This document shows, piece after piece, positions 34,034 to 45,214 of a stretch of DNA of 64,000 nucleotides. Under the pieces are notes generated by a model that worked only from the letters and a program-made list of their open reading frames with translations, did not search any database and was not told where the DNA came from. Both the position numbers and the translations under genes were made by a program. The first letter of the stretch is position 1. Each line of letters starts with the position of its first letter. Source of the DNA: Castanea sativa (lineage: Eukaryota > Streptophyta > Magnoliopsida > Fagales > Fagaceae); contig NC_134024.1 in assembly GCF_040712315.1 (NCBI RefSeq), forward strand, positions 29,069,158 to 29,133,157, written 5' to 3'.

Positions 34034-34734
34034 TTGCAAAAGAGCATACACACAGTAGAGAACCAAGTGCAAAACCACACACCACAAACATAAACTTGAT
34101 TAGATCCAAGTTAGTCCATGAAATGACCATCCATAGTTAAAAAAAAACTAAGTACTCAAACATGGTAAATGAACCAAGTATGCAGTATTTAAGCATGTAT
34201 ATGCTCATGAGCAACACTAATGCGTGTGGTGTACAAATTGTGATGATTGTGCAGACTCAACAAATCACAATGTAATTTATGAAATCCACAAAAAGCTCCT
34301 AAAACAATTTTCTATAGGGATGACATGCACAACATAGCACAAAACTTGAAATACTATACAAAAAGGAGACACAAACATGAACACATGTATAACAAGCAGC
34401 AAAAAATCCAAGACAACACAACCCATTCACGCAATACTCGATAAAAATTATACCCAAACCATATTCGAATCATCATAGATATCAAAACTCAACAATAACC
34501 CAAAATCCAAGAAATCAAGTCTCTAAACATGAAATACTTAGAGAGAGTTAGAAAACTCATACCTTTTCTTGAAGATTGAAATTGAGATGATGAAGAAAAA
34601 TGGAGGTTTTTGATGGAGAAACACGGTGAGTTTGTGAGAGAGAAGAAAATGAACAGTCAAAAATTGTTTGAGGGAAAACTGAAAAGTTTTAAAAACTGTC
34701 CTAAAAGTGCAAATTACGCATTTTTTGCAACTGG

Positions 34735-35080
34735 ATTGAGTCGCGAACAAGTCGCCAAAATAAGCCGCCAAAAACCCTTGAGACAAAATTTTGAAAAAAT
34801 TTACTAAGTGTTTTTCATGGCTGGAAGTTCCACCCACGAGTAAGTCGCGACAGGAGTCGCCAAACCTTCTGAGTAAACTCCCAACTGAAGCCTCCACTCG
34901 CGAATAAGTCCCCAAACTGAGTTGCGTGATATTCAAAAACTTAGATTTTCAAAAAAATTTCTTAGTCTTTTTCGTGACTAGGACGTTGACCTGCCAAGGA
35001 GTCGCCAAAACCTTCTGAGTAAGCTCGCATCTGAGGCATGCGACTGGCTTGACCCTTGAGGCAAGTCGCCAAAACAGGGT
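34735..35080 (-). promoter_or_regulatory. Internal GTCGCGA motif cluster of element 3
   Basis: Repeats of AGTCGCGAACAAGTCGCC, AGTAAGTCGCGACAGGAGTC, CACTCGCGAATAAGTC, AGGAGTCGCCAAAA and GCATGCGACTGGCTTGACCC. The LTR of the same element carries CAGTCGCGAGCC and GGCTTGACCTTTCAG. On the minus strand the cluster lies upstream of a C/T-rich leader (34640-34570) and a donor-like AAAAGGTATGAG (about 34565), then the second ORF. Confidence 0.55.
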
Positions 35081-35751
35081 TGCACAGATTTTTGAAATTT
35101 TTCATAAACAAAAATACTTTCCAAAAACAACTAAAACACTCAAAAATACTTTTGTGTTTGATCAACATATACTTGAGCATGTGCAACATATATTTAATCA
35201 TGTACAATCACAGAAATGAATAAGGCATTCATTGAACATAAACATGTGTGATGTGTGTGGGTACCAAAGATGAGATAATCCTTAGTCTAATGTGAAGCTT
35301 CAATGATCAATTCAACCAAGGCATACACAATCAGCACGAGGAGAAGTAATCCATCTCAATTATAGAAATGTGCATATATGACTTCCCACAAAATTTGATA
35401 ACATTATTTTGAAGCTTTTCATTTGGCTCCAATTACATCATAACATTTGATCTTTTTGAATCAATACATCTCATTTTGAGATCGATGCTTGAAATTTTGA
35501 TATTTCAATTTGATGAGCAAGCCTTTGGCTTTTTGGGCATCATACAATTTTTCACGAAAGTCGCTTTCCCTTTTTCCTAGTCAAATACTAGTATGTACGA
35601 AGGTTTTTGCAGCTCAATATCTCTTTTCATTTTGAGATTTACATTTGTTAAGCTATATAAAAAATAAAAGAATAAAAGAGTGGGAAGATATATAGGCACA
35701 AGTCTATGCAAGGACATGTTATAATGCTTATGCATGAGTACCCTTCTTCAC

Positions 35752-37622
35752 CTACACGACACTTGCGTTTGGGGTGAAGCTTGTCAAGCAGGTGGTGAAA
35801 ACATCAATCATCTTCATCACATCCCTCATTCCGGGATGACTTTCTTGACCTTTAGGTTGCTCAACAGTCCAATTTCCTTTGCCATGTCTTGGTCCTCTCC
35901 ACCTTCGACCACTTGAATTCTTCAATGCTTGGAGCTTATGACAATTTGGGCTGGTGTGTTTTAAAATTCCACAGTGATGGTAGAAATGTTGAGTTCTAGG
36001 ACCTCTTTGTGACTTTGGGAGAGATATCCCTTTACCTTTAGGTACGACCACTAATTGGTTAGGTGGCTTAGTCAAAAACCTTTGGTCAGTCACGTTTCAC
36101 TTCTTTTCTGGCTTCACCTTCTCAATAATAGAAGTTTCTACAACTTGTTCCTTAGCTTTCATGAATTTCATTTCCTTGGAGATATTAGCAACCAAACTAC
36201 TCTCTCTGGAGTATCCCAATCTGCTTTTGTCGGAAAAAGGTTTTTTGTGAGCAAGCATTTCTTCAAGCTTCTTGGAGGAGACTCGCTCTATTTTATCATT
36301 AGCTTGAACCACCTCAAGCTCAAGAAATTTTATCTTTGAGTAGGCTTCGGTCACTTAGTCTCCTTGTATCGAACTAAAAGACTCTTGTAGTCTTGCTCTG
36401 CTCTCTTCATTTTATTAATGGCTGCATTAGCCACTTTTGCATATTCGCCGATCTTCTCAAAGAGAGAGTTGGAGGTCTCTTGCAGTCCTTCAGCTCTTTC
36501 ATCTTTCTCATCATCGGATTCTTCTGCTATCCCCACCGACTCCAATTCAGTTTACTCACCAAGCTCTTTCACTAACACACTTAAATCATCCGAAGATTCC
36601 ACATGAGCAATGGTCATGAATGCAGAGAAGTTTCCCTCTCCATCACAGCTTTCATCTGAATCTAAATTAGAGGAGTCGGAATCACTAAGAGTGGTGGCAT
36701 ACACCTTGCCTTTCCCTCTTAAATAATTGGGACACTTTTTCTTGATATGTCCATGTCCATTGCATTTGAAGCATGTGATTCCTTGAAAGGATTGAAAATC
36801 CTTCCCATATTTCTTCTTAAATTCCTTTTTATCTTTTCCGGAACTTGGGAATTTTCTCTTCTCAGCAAATTTTCCATTCTTCTTGAATTTCAAGAACTTT
36901 CTAAAATTCTTTACAAGATATGCTACATCTTTCTCGACCTCATCCTCATCTGATGAGTCGTGAGTTTCCACCCTCTCATTGATTGTCTTTAGAGCAAGTG
37001 ATTTGCTCTTCTTTTGTGATGGCAATGACAGCTTGCAAGTTTGAAGTGAGCCAACTAACTATTGAACTTTGATATCATCAAAGTCCTTGCTCTCTTCAAT
37101 AGCTGTAACCTTCGCACGAAAGCTCTCCAGCAATGATTGAAGAATTTTCCTCACTATCTTTGAGTCCTCCGTCTTTTCACCCAAGTTGAACTTGCCAATA
37201 ATTACCTCATTCAGCTTGCCATAGAATGAGTCAAATGACTTGTTGTCACTCATTTTTAGCTCTTCAAATCGAGTGGTTAGCATCTGCAATTCGGTGTCCT
37301 TGACTTTCTTTGTTCCTTCATAGGTGGTCTCCAATATTTGCCATGCCTCCTTGGCAATTGTTATGTGAGAAATCCTGTGAAACTCATCTGGAGAAACACC
37401 ATAAAAAATAGCATTCAGTGCCTTGCTATTTGCATTGGCTGCCGCAAGTGCAGCCTTATCCCATGTGGATTTAGCGGCTTCCGACCTTGTCCATCCAACA
37501 TCTACAGCATCCCAAATAGTCTCATCAATTGAACATAAGAATGCCCTCATGCGAACTTTAAAAAAAGCATAGTTGCTTCCATCAAAATATGGTGGAGTAT
37601 TGAGGGATTGAGATCGATCCAT
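35752..37622 (-). pseudogene. gag of element 3, broken
   Basis: ATG 37622 (MDRSQSLNTPPYFDGSNYAF) opens a frame to 37059 that covers the capsid domain (LETTYEGTKKVKDTELQML, FDSFYGKLNEVI, ILQSLLESF). A second piece (37025-36552) has the knuckle CFKCNGHGHIKKKC and an acidic stretch. Two more pieces (36545-36351 and 36354-36097) carry the coiled coil. The last (36093-35752) has a damaged second knuckle, YHHCGILKHTSPNC, in which the first Cys has become Tyr. It shows close similarity to element 1 gag. Several frameshifts and stops are present. Confidence 0.87.
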
Positions 37623-37690
37623 CTCAAATAGGGTCAAGGATCACACTTAGGTAATTAAACCACAACAAGTGCACCCACTCTGATACCAAT

Positions 37691-38768
37691 TGAATGTTCA
37701 AAAAGTGTTAAAAACACCTTAGAACGTTTAGACCCCCAATTTACAAATGACCAACACAAGCTTATTATCAAACAATGTATGTGCGGAATATGAAAATAAG
37801 CTAAATCAGAATCGGTAAAATGATCTAAACCGAAATTAATCACAACCACAACAGCAATTAAAAGGTAAAGATTAAGGGAAGAGAGATGCAAACACAAAGA
37901 CAACACAGCGATGTGTTATCGAAGAGGAAACCGAAGTCCTTGGCGTAAAACCTCTCCGCCGCCCTCCAAGCGGTCAATAATCCACTAGAGAATGAAGTTG
38001 GGATACATGAACAGCAGAAGACCCTCCAAGCCTAATCTTCCTAGTGTACCTAAGCCCTCTAAGCTTCTTGCTTCAATGAGGTTACGCCGAACCTTTGTGT
38101 TCTCTAGCTTACCGGATTCCGCTATAGCCCATAGCATCAACTAATATCAATTGGTCCCTTCCTAACTGCTTGCCAAACACCAAATAACCTTCTCACAGAT
38201 ATGGGTATGGTGAGAAAAGGATTTGGCTAAAATGTACTTCTCAAGGATTTAACAATTGAGAGGGTAAGAGTAGAGGAATTTGGAGAATCAAAGAATGAAG
38301 ATTGTGGATGAGTAAATCTTGTTTTTCTCTAGGGTTTCTCTCTCAAAGTTCTCTCTGGAAGCTCTCTACAATACGTGGGTATAAGGGGTATTTATACTGG
38401 TGTGTGTTTGGAATGCGAAAGGTAATTTTTAGCCAAACAGGGCATTCTAGTGACTCGAGCTTGCGACTGGAACGAGTCATGAGCTAACTACTTGGCCAGC
38501 TGGAGGTTTTGTCCTATAGTGTGACAGGTGGCTTGACCTTTCAGCTCCCCCTTCATGCTTCACACGTGTGCCTTTTTGGCAACTTGCTAGTCGTGAGGTC
38601 CAGTCGCGAGCCCCTGCTTGAGTTCACACTCTTGAACTTTCTTCACACTCTCTCATATACTACCCTTACATGATTCCCACCTAAATACAAGGGTTTCTAA
38701 ATGTTGAATTACAAGCAAATTGGCATGGAATAAAGCCAACAAAATGATTGAATAAATTCAATCTTACA
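37691..38768 (-). repeat. 5' LTR of element 3
   Basis: It starts TGAATGTTCAAAAAGTG and ends TTCAATCTTACA. It aligns with 31076-32178, with small deletions in the motif region (38445-38620). Confidence 0.9.
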
Positions 38769-39235
38769 TGGGCCATCACTATAGAGGAGGAAAAGGGCGG
38801 TAGCATTGAGATTGAGAATTGAAGGGGGAAAGCAAATATTTGTTTAGAAATGAGCTGCCAAATATGCTATTTGGAGAGAGTGAGTTATTGTTCATTGGAT
38901 AAACTACAAATATTTGGACAATTAATTGTCGTGCTAGGTATTCTCATATTTAAGAACAAATAGTCATTGTCTAATGGATTAAATACAAATCTCAGGAACA
39001 ACTTGGTTGGAAGGGCCAATTGTATTTTTTTAGGAGGGCACATATCCTATTTTTATGTAAGTTACAAAAGCAAATTAAAATTTAAGGAGCAATGTAGCCC
39101 CACCCGTGCGTGCAACCTAACCTAGTACAATATTAGACAAGGATTGGAAACATCATTCTTAGAATATCTTTTTCTTTTGTATGTTCTTAAGTAGTGCACT
39201 TCTAGACAGAAGAGAGTGAAAATTTTATTTCTCTA
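38769..39235 (+). promoter_or_regulatory. Host segment P1, end: orphan NRAMP promoter region
   Basis: It matches 48028-48505, the sequence directly upstream of NRAMP copy B (CATCACTATAGAGGAGG through TTAGAATATCTTTTTCTTTT and AGAGAGTGAAA). The last 95 bp also match the region upstream of copy C (59457-59560). No NRAMP exon follows: element 4 begins at 39236. Confidence 0.8.
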
Positions 39236-40265
39236 TGATAGGCCTAAAACGTATTGACCCCTTGCGATGGATTAAGTTGATTAATTAGCCAAGTTTATTA
39301 ATTAATTAAATTAACATAAAAACGCGTGGTAGCGCAAACAAATCACCAATAAACTAAAGGGTAGCGGAAAATAAATTGACACGATGATTTGTTTACTAAT
39401 AAGGAAAACCTACAAGGCAAAAACCCCATCGGGTGATTTTAAAGTCACCACTCCCGTGAATCCACTATTATCACAACAAGCGGTACAAGTAAAGGAATCC
39501 CAGTACCTTATACCAATCTACAGTTGAACCCTTACCCCAATACCCAATTGGACTTGTTTTGTAGTGACAATGTCTCCTTTTCAATGCACGGCTCCGAGTA
39601 CATGACTAAACAATTGCATGGATCTCAATATACGACTTCAGTCATCAACTTGAGAAAGATGTTGGCTGCAAAATTCTTTAGTTCATCCTCACAATGAAGA
39701 ACAAGAAGATGCTTGGTTACAAAACCCTATGGTGCAAGGACAAAGCAGCTTCTTCACAAAGAGATGAACTAAGGCAAACTTTGTCTCCAGTCACAAATTG
39801 CTTGAGCAGACTTTGCTCAATGCTTGTGCAACTTGTGTCTACTTTGACGGCCCTTAAAATAATCCTTTTATATGTCTAGGGTTATGAGAAAAGAAGGCCC
39901 AAAGATATATCCACGGATTAGAATCAAAACAGATCTGAAACACTGTTTTTCTTAAACCTCGACAGCTAGAGGTGTCGAGATGCTGTCAAGCAGTTGTCAA
40001 GCCTCGGGGCTGAAACAGCTTCTTAAAGCTCGATAGATGTAGCTGTCAAGCCAGCTGTCGAGCTTTAACGATAGGCATTTCTTCAACTTGTTTCTTGGAC
40101 AAACTTGCATGGCTTTAACACTTTATCTTGAAACTTTTTTTCTTGACGTATTAAACCATCCTAGATCTACCCAAATACAAGTAAAGTGCATTTTGTCAAA
40201 GGATTAGCCAATTACATAAAAGAATGACATATGTTCTTAACAAGTGAACCACATATGTCCTAACA
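39236..40265 (-). repeat. 3' LTR of element 4
   Basis: It starts TGATAGGCCTAAAACG and ends ATATGTCCTAACA. It is related to the LTRs of element 2 (shared AAGTAAAGTGCATTTTGTCA, TGGTTACAAAACCCTA) but diverged at the outer end. It carries GTGTCGAG and CAGCTGTCGAG motifs (39955-40072), upstream on the minus strand of a TATAAAAGG box (about 39865-39873). Confidence 0.82.
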
Positions 40266-40712
40266 ATCTCCCCCTTTGGCAATCCGTGACAAAACCATAA
40301 CAAACAAATGAACATATGAGAGAAGTCATAAAACACTCAACTCATGCTTACTTGTTGAATACATCAAGACATCTCCGTGTGAAGCAGAAATAATAGATTC
40401 CATACAAATATAAGAATCATGTATATAAAGAGAGAAAAGAAACAACACATGTAGAGATAGGTGAATAAAACATATGTCATCATATATACCACTTTATAAG
40501 CATCATGTATGTAAAAATGGTCATAAGACCTAGGTACAAGAACAATGTATCTCTAACAAGAAAGAAAAGAAAAGATATATGTAATCCTTACTACATCCCT
40601 CAAAAACAAACTAACAAAAATCTCCTATGTCCTAACTCTCCCCCTAAGAATGACTACTCTCATATTCAAAACTACTCCTCTTTTTTGTCACGAGTGACAA
40701 AGGATAAGAGTG

Positions 40713-41930
40713 TCAAGTAGACATCTCGTCAGAATTGGAAGAGCTAGCATCTCCATCCTCATCATCATCATTGCCAGAACCATCATCAGGTGTCTCGAAT
40801 GCCTCAGGAGGAGGAGAAGGAGACTCCACAAAACCACCAAGGCGAGCTTGCCATCTAGCAATATGGCCAACAAGGGTGTTCACCTGATACAACTCTGTAG
40901 AAAGTGTATCAAGGCAAGCAGCCATGCGCTGAAGCTACACCATGATCGCATCCAAAGTCACACTTCCCGCTGAAGAAAAGGGAGTGGAGGTAGAAGGAGC
41001 CAAAGGAGTAGGAGAAGCTGCTGAACCGGACCACCTCGAATGAAACTACGCCTCACTCCGTTAAATGGTAGCGTAGTCAATGGCACACATGACAGAGACG
41101 TGGTCAAAAGAGGGAAAAGGAACAAAAAAATGGCGTAAGATCCGCGTGACAACAGAAGGAAAGATGAGCTTATCACGGGTCGCCGTATCCCTATACACGT
41201 CGATGATAGAATTGATGAAGTGTGAAGGAAAATCTATAGAAAGATCCTCAAGAAGGGACAATTGAAAATGAGAATGAGACTCTGTAATGGAGTTGTAATG
41301 AGAGAGAGGATACAACACAAAAGTCATCACCATGTTCAAGAATCTAGGACCTTTAGCAAAAGGTCGACATGATGTAAACTGACGTCCACCCCAATCAGCT
41401 GGGTGCTCACAAAAAGCAGAGATCATCTCATCTTTAGACACAGTCTATAGACACTCACAACTGGGGTAGTCAGGATGCACAACCCTCGAAACATGAAGCA
41501 TATCGGATACTAACTCCTATGTGACTACAATGTGCGTACCTCGATGCGAGTATGAAAGAGAGGTACTGAAGTATCAGTTCTATGCGTGTTGGAGTAGAAC
41601 TCCTGAATTAGCACAGAAGGATATGTGACCGAGACGTCACACATTTACTTCTATTCCCGTTTGTGAATGACATCAGGAAGGTCAGTGTCGACGAAATCTG
41701 ACAAAACAACTTGGTGTTTCGAATGAACAACTCATTTAGAGAAGTTCTCTAAGAAGTCCTTTTGGGTTTTTCATCACGGAACTGAACAAAAGAAGGAGTA
41801 GGATCAGAAGACAATGAGGCCCTAGAACGAAAAGGGTTCTGGGATGGAGCAGACTTACGTTTTGGGGCTATTGACGCACTAACGTAAACTAGAGAGAGAG
41901 GGGGAAGAAAGAAACACTCAGAAAAGTACC
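40713..41930 (-). pseudogene. Second ORF of element 4, PF20167-like, diverged
   Basis: Minus-strand pieces in order: APKRKSAPSQNPFRSR (about 41880), LIQEFYSNTHRTD (about 41600), RFLNMVMTFVLYPLSHYNSI and VYRDTATRDKLIFPSVVTRI (41441-41061), and a C-terminal helix CLDTLSTELYQVNTLVGHIA with an acidic Ser/Asp tail (40925-40713). The layout (basic start, (I/V)xEF(Y/F)SN motif, LYP motif, acidic tail with a terminal helix) parallels the ORFs of elements 1 and 3. Sequence identity is lower, so this is a different subfamily. Several stops break it, and the start codon is not clear. Confidence 0.6.
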
Positions 41931-42404
41931 AACACAGGTCAACTATAGCAAGTATATTGAAAGGAAAGAACGTATGCATGAACATGTAACCTGCAATATA
42001 AAAGACCTCATGGGCTCAGCCCAATCCAATCCTACCAGCACACAATCAAATTGCACACATCTAAATGCATGATAATACAGTTATAATGCTCATGGAATGC
42101 AATGTATGAGATTGAAAACTCATTTAGGTAAAATCCCATCCCAAAAATTTTACAAAACTCAACAATTTTGAAAAACCCCAAAATTTTTAGAAACTCAAAA
42201 CCTAGGTATGAATGCATGAAAATATCATGAGGAAGGAGAGAGAGAGATCATACCAAGTGATTTGAATCAAGAGAGGCCGAAAATCACGTGGGTTGAAGGT
42301 TTTGAGAGAGAAGAGAGTGTTTGGGAGTTGAATAGGCCCGGAAAGATCGAGAGAGAACGAGAAAATGAAATCCAGATCGCGTGAGAACCTATATATAGAA
42401 CCTC

Positions 42405-42755
42405 AGTCAATCTCGACAGATCAAGGTGTCGAGAGGTATCTAGACAGGTGTCGAGGTAGGTGTTGAAAATACAGGCGTCGACAGATGCAGCTGTCGAGGA
42501 GGTGTCGAGGAACAAAATATCAGACACACAAAAGAAGCTTGATCGATCCACAAGGAGTCGATAAGCTATCGAGAGGTCAGGAGGTTTCTCGATCGATCCA
42601 CAAGCTGTTGAGAAGCTATTGAGAGGTCAGGAGGTTTCTCGATCGATCCACCAACTATTGAGAGGTGTCGAGATTGCGATAAGATACAACAGATGAGCTC
42701 GACAGATAAGCCAGGTATCGAGAGGTGTCAAGAAGGTATCGAGAAGGCTTAAAAA
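42405..42755 (-). promoter_or_regulatory. Internal TCGAG motif cluster and TATA box of element 4
   Basis: Around 20 copies of GTCGAG, TATCGAG or TCGATCGATCC occur in 350 bp (for example CAGCTGTCGAGGAGGTGTCG). On the minus strand a TATA box (CTATATATAG, 42389-42398) follows about 15 bp later. Then come a C/T-rich leader and a donor-like CTTGGTATGAT (about 42255) ahead of the second ORF. CAGCTGTCGAG also occurs in this element's LTR. Confidence 0.6.
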
Positions 42756-43892
42756 TAGTTTTTCAAAGGAGGAGAAACACATAGATATGAATGCAATCAA
42801 ACATGCAACTCAGCCAATGATCCAACCAATATTTTAACCTTTCAAAATCATCTTTCACTCAACAAAAAGTTAAGAAATTAGCTCCAAAAACTCACACACA
42901 CACACACACACTAAACAAGTCTAACCAATTTTATATTTCAAAAACAAGTTAAGATAGTTTAGTGAGCATACATCAATACATGTAAACCTTGTGATGGCCA
43001 AATCACATTGTACCTACACATGTATCAAAAGTAGCAAAGAATATTGCGTGTTGTGTGTGAAAAACATTGCAAGATTACATAAGTGTCTCAATGTTATGAT
43101 GATTTAAGATATGAGAAAATCACTTTAACTCACACATAATCATAACTGTTTGATGGAGACTATCACCTTCAAGGTACATCCTATAACTCCCACATCTCTT
43201 AGAAAACACACTTGCAATCATGTTTTAAAGCATTTTTTTTTTCTTTTTGCTTTTATTTTCTTTGCATATTTTTTCTTTTAATTAAGAAAATTATGCATGG
43301 GTATATAAAAGAGAGAAAAGAAATATCCAATTATGTTAAGCTTTTTGACATTGCACTTTTGCTTTGCCGAAACACACAGATGTCAATGACATTGCACTTT
43401 TGTTATGCCGAAGCATACAGATGTCATATCATGATTGGCGGGTAACAGTGGTGAGATGGTTATTTATGCCTTTTTCTTAAGATTTTCTAGTCCTTCCCGT
43501 CAAAAAGAGTGATATGAGTGTTAAGTACAAGAGATCACTTGACCTTACTCATCACAAACAAAGAGCCACAAAGCTCACTTGCTTAGTTGTGCATAGAGAT
43601 GCTCATCTAAGTTACAAGAGATACAAAGTTTAGAAAACTCTGTTTCAATGGCCATTTTAAGGTTCACAAGAACCGATGTACACAAACACACATTGTTTTT
43701 GTATTTTTCTGAATTTTTCAATTTTCTTTTATTTTTATAAAACAAAATAACTAAAACTGAAAAACTAACAACCAAAAACATGTAAAAAAAAAATAAAGCA
43801 ATGCATAAAACTAGACTAACTCAAAACATTAAAGCAAAACACACAAGTAATGCAAAACTAAAAAAAATGGAAAGAGAGAAAAAGTGATTAAA

Positions 43893-44170
43893 TCACTTGG
43901 AACCTTTTTCCTTCCACACCTTGGAAGAACCTTTCCTTTTCGCTAACCTTTGAACCGGCGATGAGGGGGAAGAATTGACACCATTCAAGTTCATAAGGAA
44001 CATAAGGGTTTTGAGAAGATCTTCGAGAGGAGCAAACGAGGACGGAAACTGATTCTGGTATTCTGACGCCAACATGCTGTTGCTATTTTGAGTGGCTAAC
44101 CACTTATAGCAATTTAGTCTAGTAGGACCAACTACTCCACAGTGATGACAAATTGCATGGAACTCAAATT
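43893..44170 (-). pseudogene. gag C-terminal fragment of element 4
   Basis: A minus-strand frame holds the knuckle CHHCGVVGPTRLNC (the His of CCHC is replaced: GPT where other copies have GHI), then LLKTLMFLMNLNGVNSSPSS and a basic end. Everything N-terminal to the knuckle is lost at the junction with the tandem array. Confidence 0.65.
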
Positions 44171-44800
44171 CATGAAGCTCGAATTCCATATAAAACGCCA
44201 CTATAGTTCTTCTAAAACGCAGCTATTGGTTTGGTACGATCAAACTTAAAAAAAAAAAAAAAAATTGCATGGAACTCGAGTTCATGGAGCTCGAGTTCCA
44301 TATAAAACGCCGCTATAGGTCTTATAAAACGCAACTATAGGTTTAGGGGTGATTAAACTTAAAAAATAATTGCATGGAATTGGAGTTCATGGAGCTCGAG
44401 TTCCATATAAAACACCGCTATAGGTCTTATAAAACGCAGCTATAGGTTTGGGGTGATTAAACTTAAAAATATTTTGCATGGAACTCGAGTTCATGGAGCT
44501 CGAGTTCCATATAAAATGAAACGTAGCTATAAGTTTGGGGTGATTAAACTTAAAATTTTTTTTTCATGGAACTCGAGTTCATGGAGCTCGAGTTCCATAT
44601 AAAACACCGCTATAAGTCTTATAAAACACAGCTATAGGTTTGGGGTGATCAAACTTAAAAAAAAACATTTTGCATGGAACTCAAGTTCCATATAAAACAC
44701 CGCTATAGGTCTTATAAAACGCAGCTATAGGTATGGAACTCGATCTCCATGAACTCGAGTTCATGCAATTTTTTTTTTTTTATAAGTTTGATCACCCCAT
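44170..44800. repeat. Tandem array of units of about 105 bp with a palindromic core
   Basis: Six direct units, two of them shortened, plus a partial inverted unit at the end (44728-44800). Each unit has ATGGAACTCGAG, a 9-base gap, CTCGAGTTCCAT (12-base inverted arms), then ATAAAACGCCGCTATAGGTC, TTATAAAACGCAGCTATAGG, GGGGTGATTAAACTTAAAA and an A-tract. The closing inverted unit makes the whole array a large imperfect palindrome. No ORF and no match to a family I can name. Confidence 0.9.
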
Positions 44801-44966
44801 ACTCGAATTTCTACCAATCGAGTTTTTTGATTGAAATTCAATTTTAGTAAAATTGAGTTTCTAAACAGGGGTACGAACCTAAATAGCTTCAAAACAGGGC
44901 CATATTGCCAAATATTTTTAAAAATAGGGGTAAAAGGCTAGAATTCCCCCAGTAGTGCTTCAACTG
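44800..44966. other. Unassigned repeat-derived DNA after the tandem array
   Basis: AT-rich sequence containing AATTGAGTTTCTAAACAGGG and CAGGGCCATATTGCCAAATA. It looks like part of the mobile element that carried the tandem array. I see no gene. Confidence 0.35.
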
Positions 44967-45214
44967 TAGTGACCCTTCAGCTCCCCCTGCATGCTTCACA
45001 CGTGTGCCATTTTGGCGACTTGCCAGTCGCGAGCTAGTCGCGAGATCCAGTCACGAGACTCCTTTGAATTGCACATATCTTGAGTTTTCTTCACACTCTC
45101 TCACACACTATCCTTACATAAATGTCACTAAATACAGGGTATCTAATTGCTAAATTACAAGCAAATTGGGCACGGAATAAAGCCAACACATGATTGAATA
45201 AATTCAACCTTACA
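44967..45214 (-). mobile_element. Truncated LTR of the element 3 family
   Basis: It matches the outer 248 bp of the element 3 LTR (GACCCTTCAGCTCCCCCTG, CACGTGTGCCATTTTGGCGA, TCACACACTATCCTTACAT) and ends with the correct terminus CAACCTTACA at 45214. Its other end is lost at about 44967. It marks the left limit of host segment P2. Confidence 0.82.

Larger units (their letters stand above)
31076..38768 (-). mobile_element. Element 3: gag-only LTR element with second ORF, TSD TGGGC
   Basis: A complete 7.7-kb element on the minus strand. TGGGC is at 31071-31075 and 38769-38773. LTRs are 31076-32178 and 37691-38768. Read on the minus strand the order is LTR, primer site (TTGGTATCAGAGTGG, 37690 down), gag (37622-35752), spacer, second ORF (34033-33094), polypurine tract (32192-32179) and LTR. 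The layout is the same as element 1, without the nested insertion, and again without any polymerase. The unoccupied target is preserved at about 48022-48035 in segment P2. Confidence 0.92.
39236..44170 (-). mobile_element. Element 4: LTR element, 5'-truncated, with second ORF
   Basis: One LTR (39236-40265) with the polypurine complement beside it (ATCTCCCCCTTTGGC, 40266) marks the 3' end of a minus-strand element. The interior holds a PF20167-like ORF, spacer blocks almost identical to element 2 (for example 42780-43560 against 21345-22110), and the C-terminal gag knuckle. The rest of gag, the primer site and the 5' LTR are missing: the sequence runs into a tandem repeat array at about 44170. 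The host sequence CTCTA precedes the LTR, but its partner cannot be found. Confidence 0.82.

Noticed and set aside
15614..38768. Autonomous Copia elements
   Set aside because: I looked for integrase, reverse transcriptase and protease motifs between gag and the polypurine tract on the coding strand and found none; the interiors are accounted for by spacer, the second ORF and the nested element.
44170..44800. CRISPR-like array
   Set aside because: Units are contiguous and nearly identical over their whole length with no unique spacers, and the genome is a plant.
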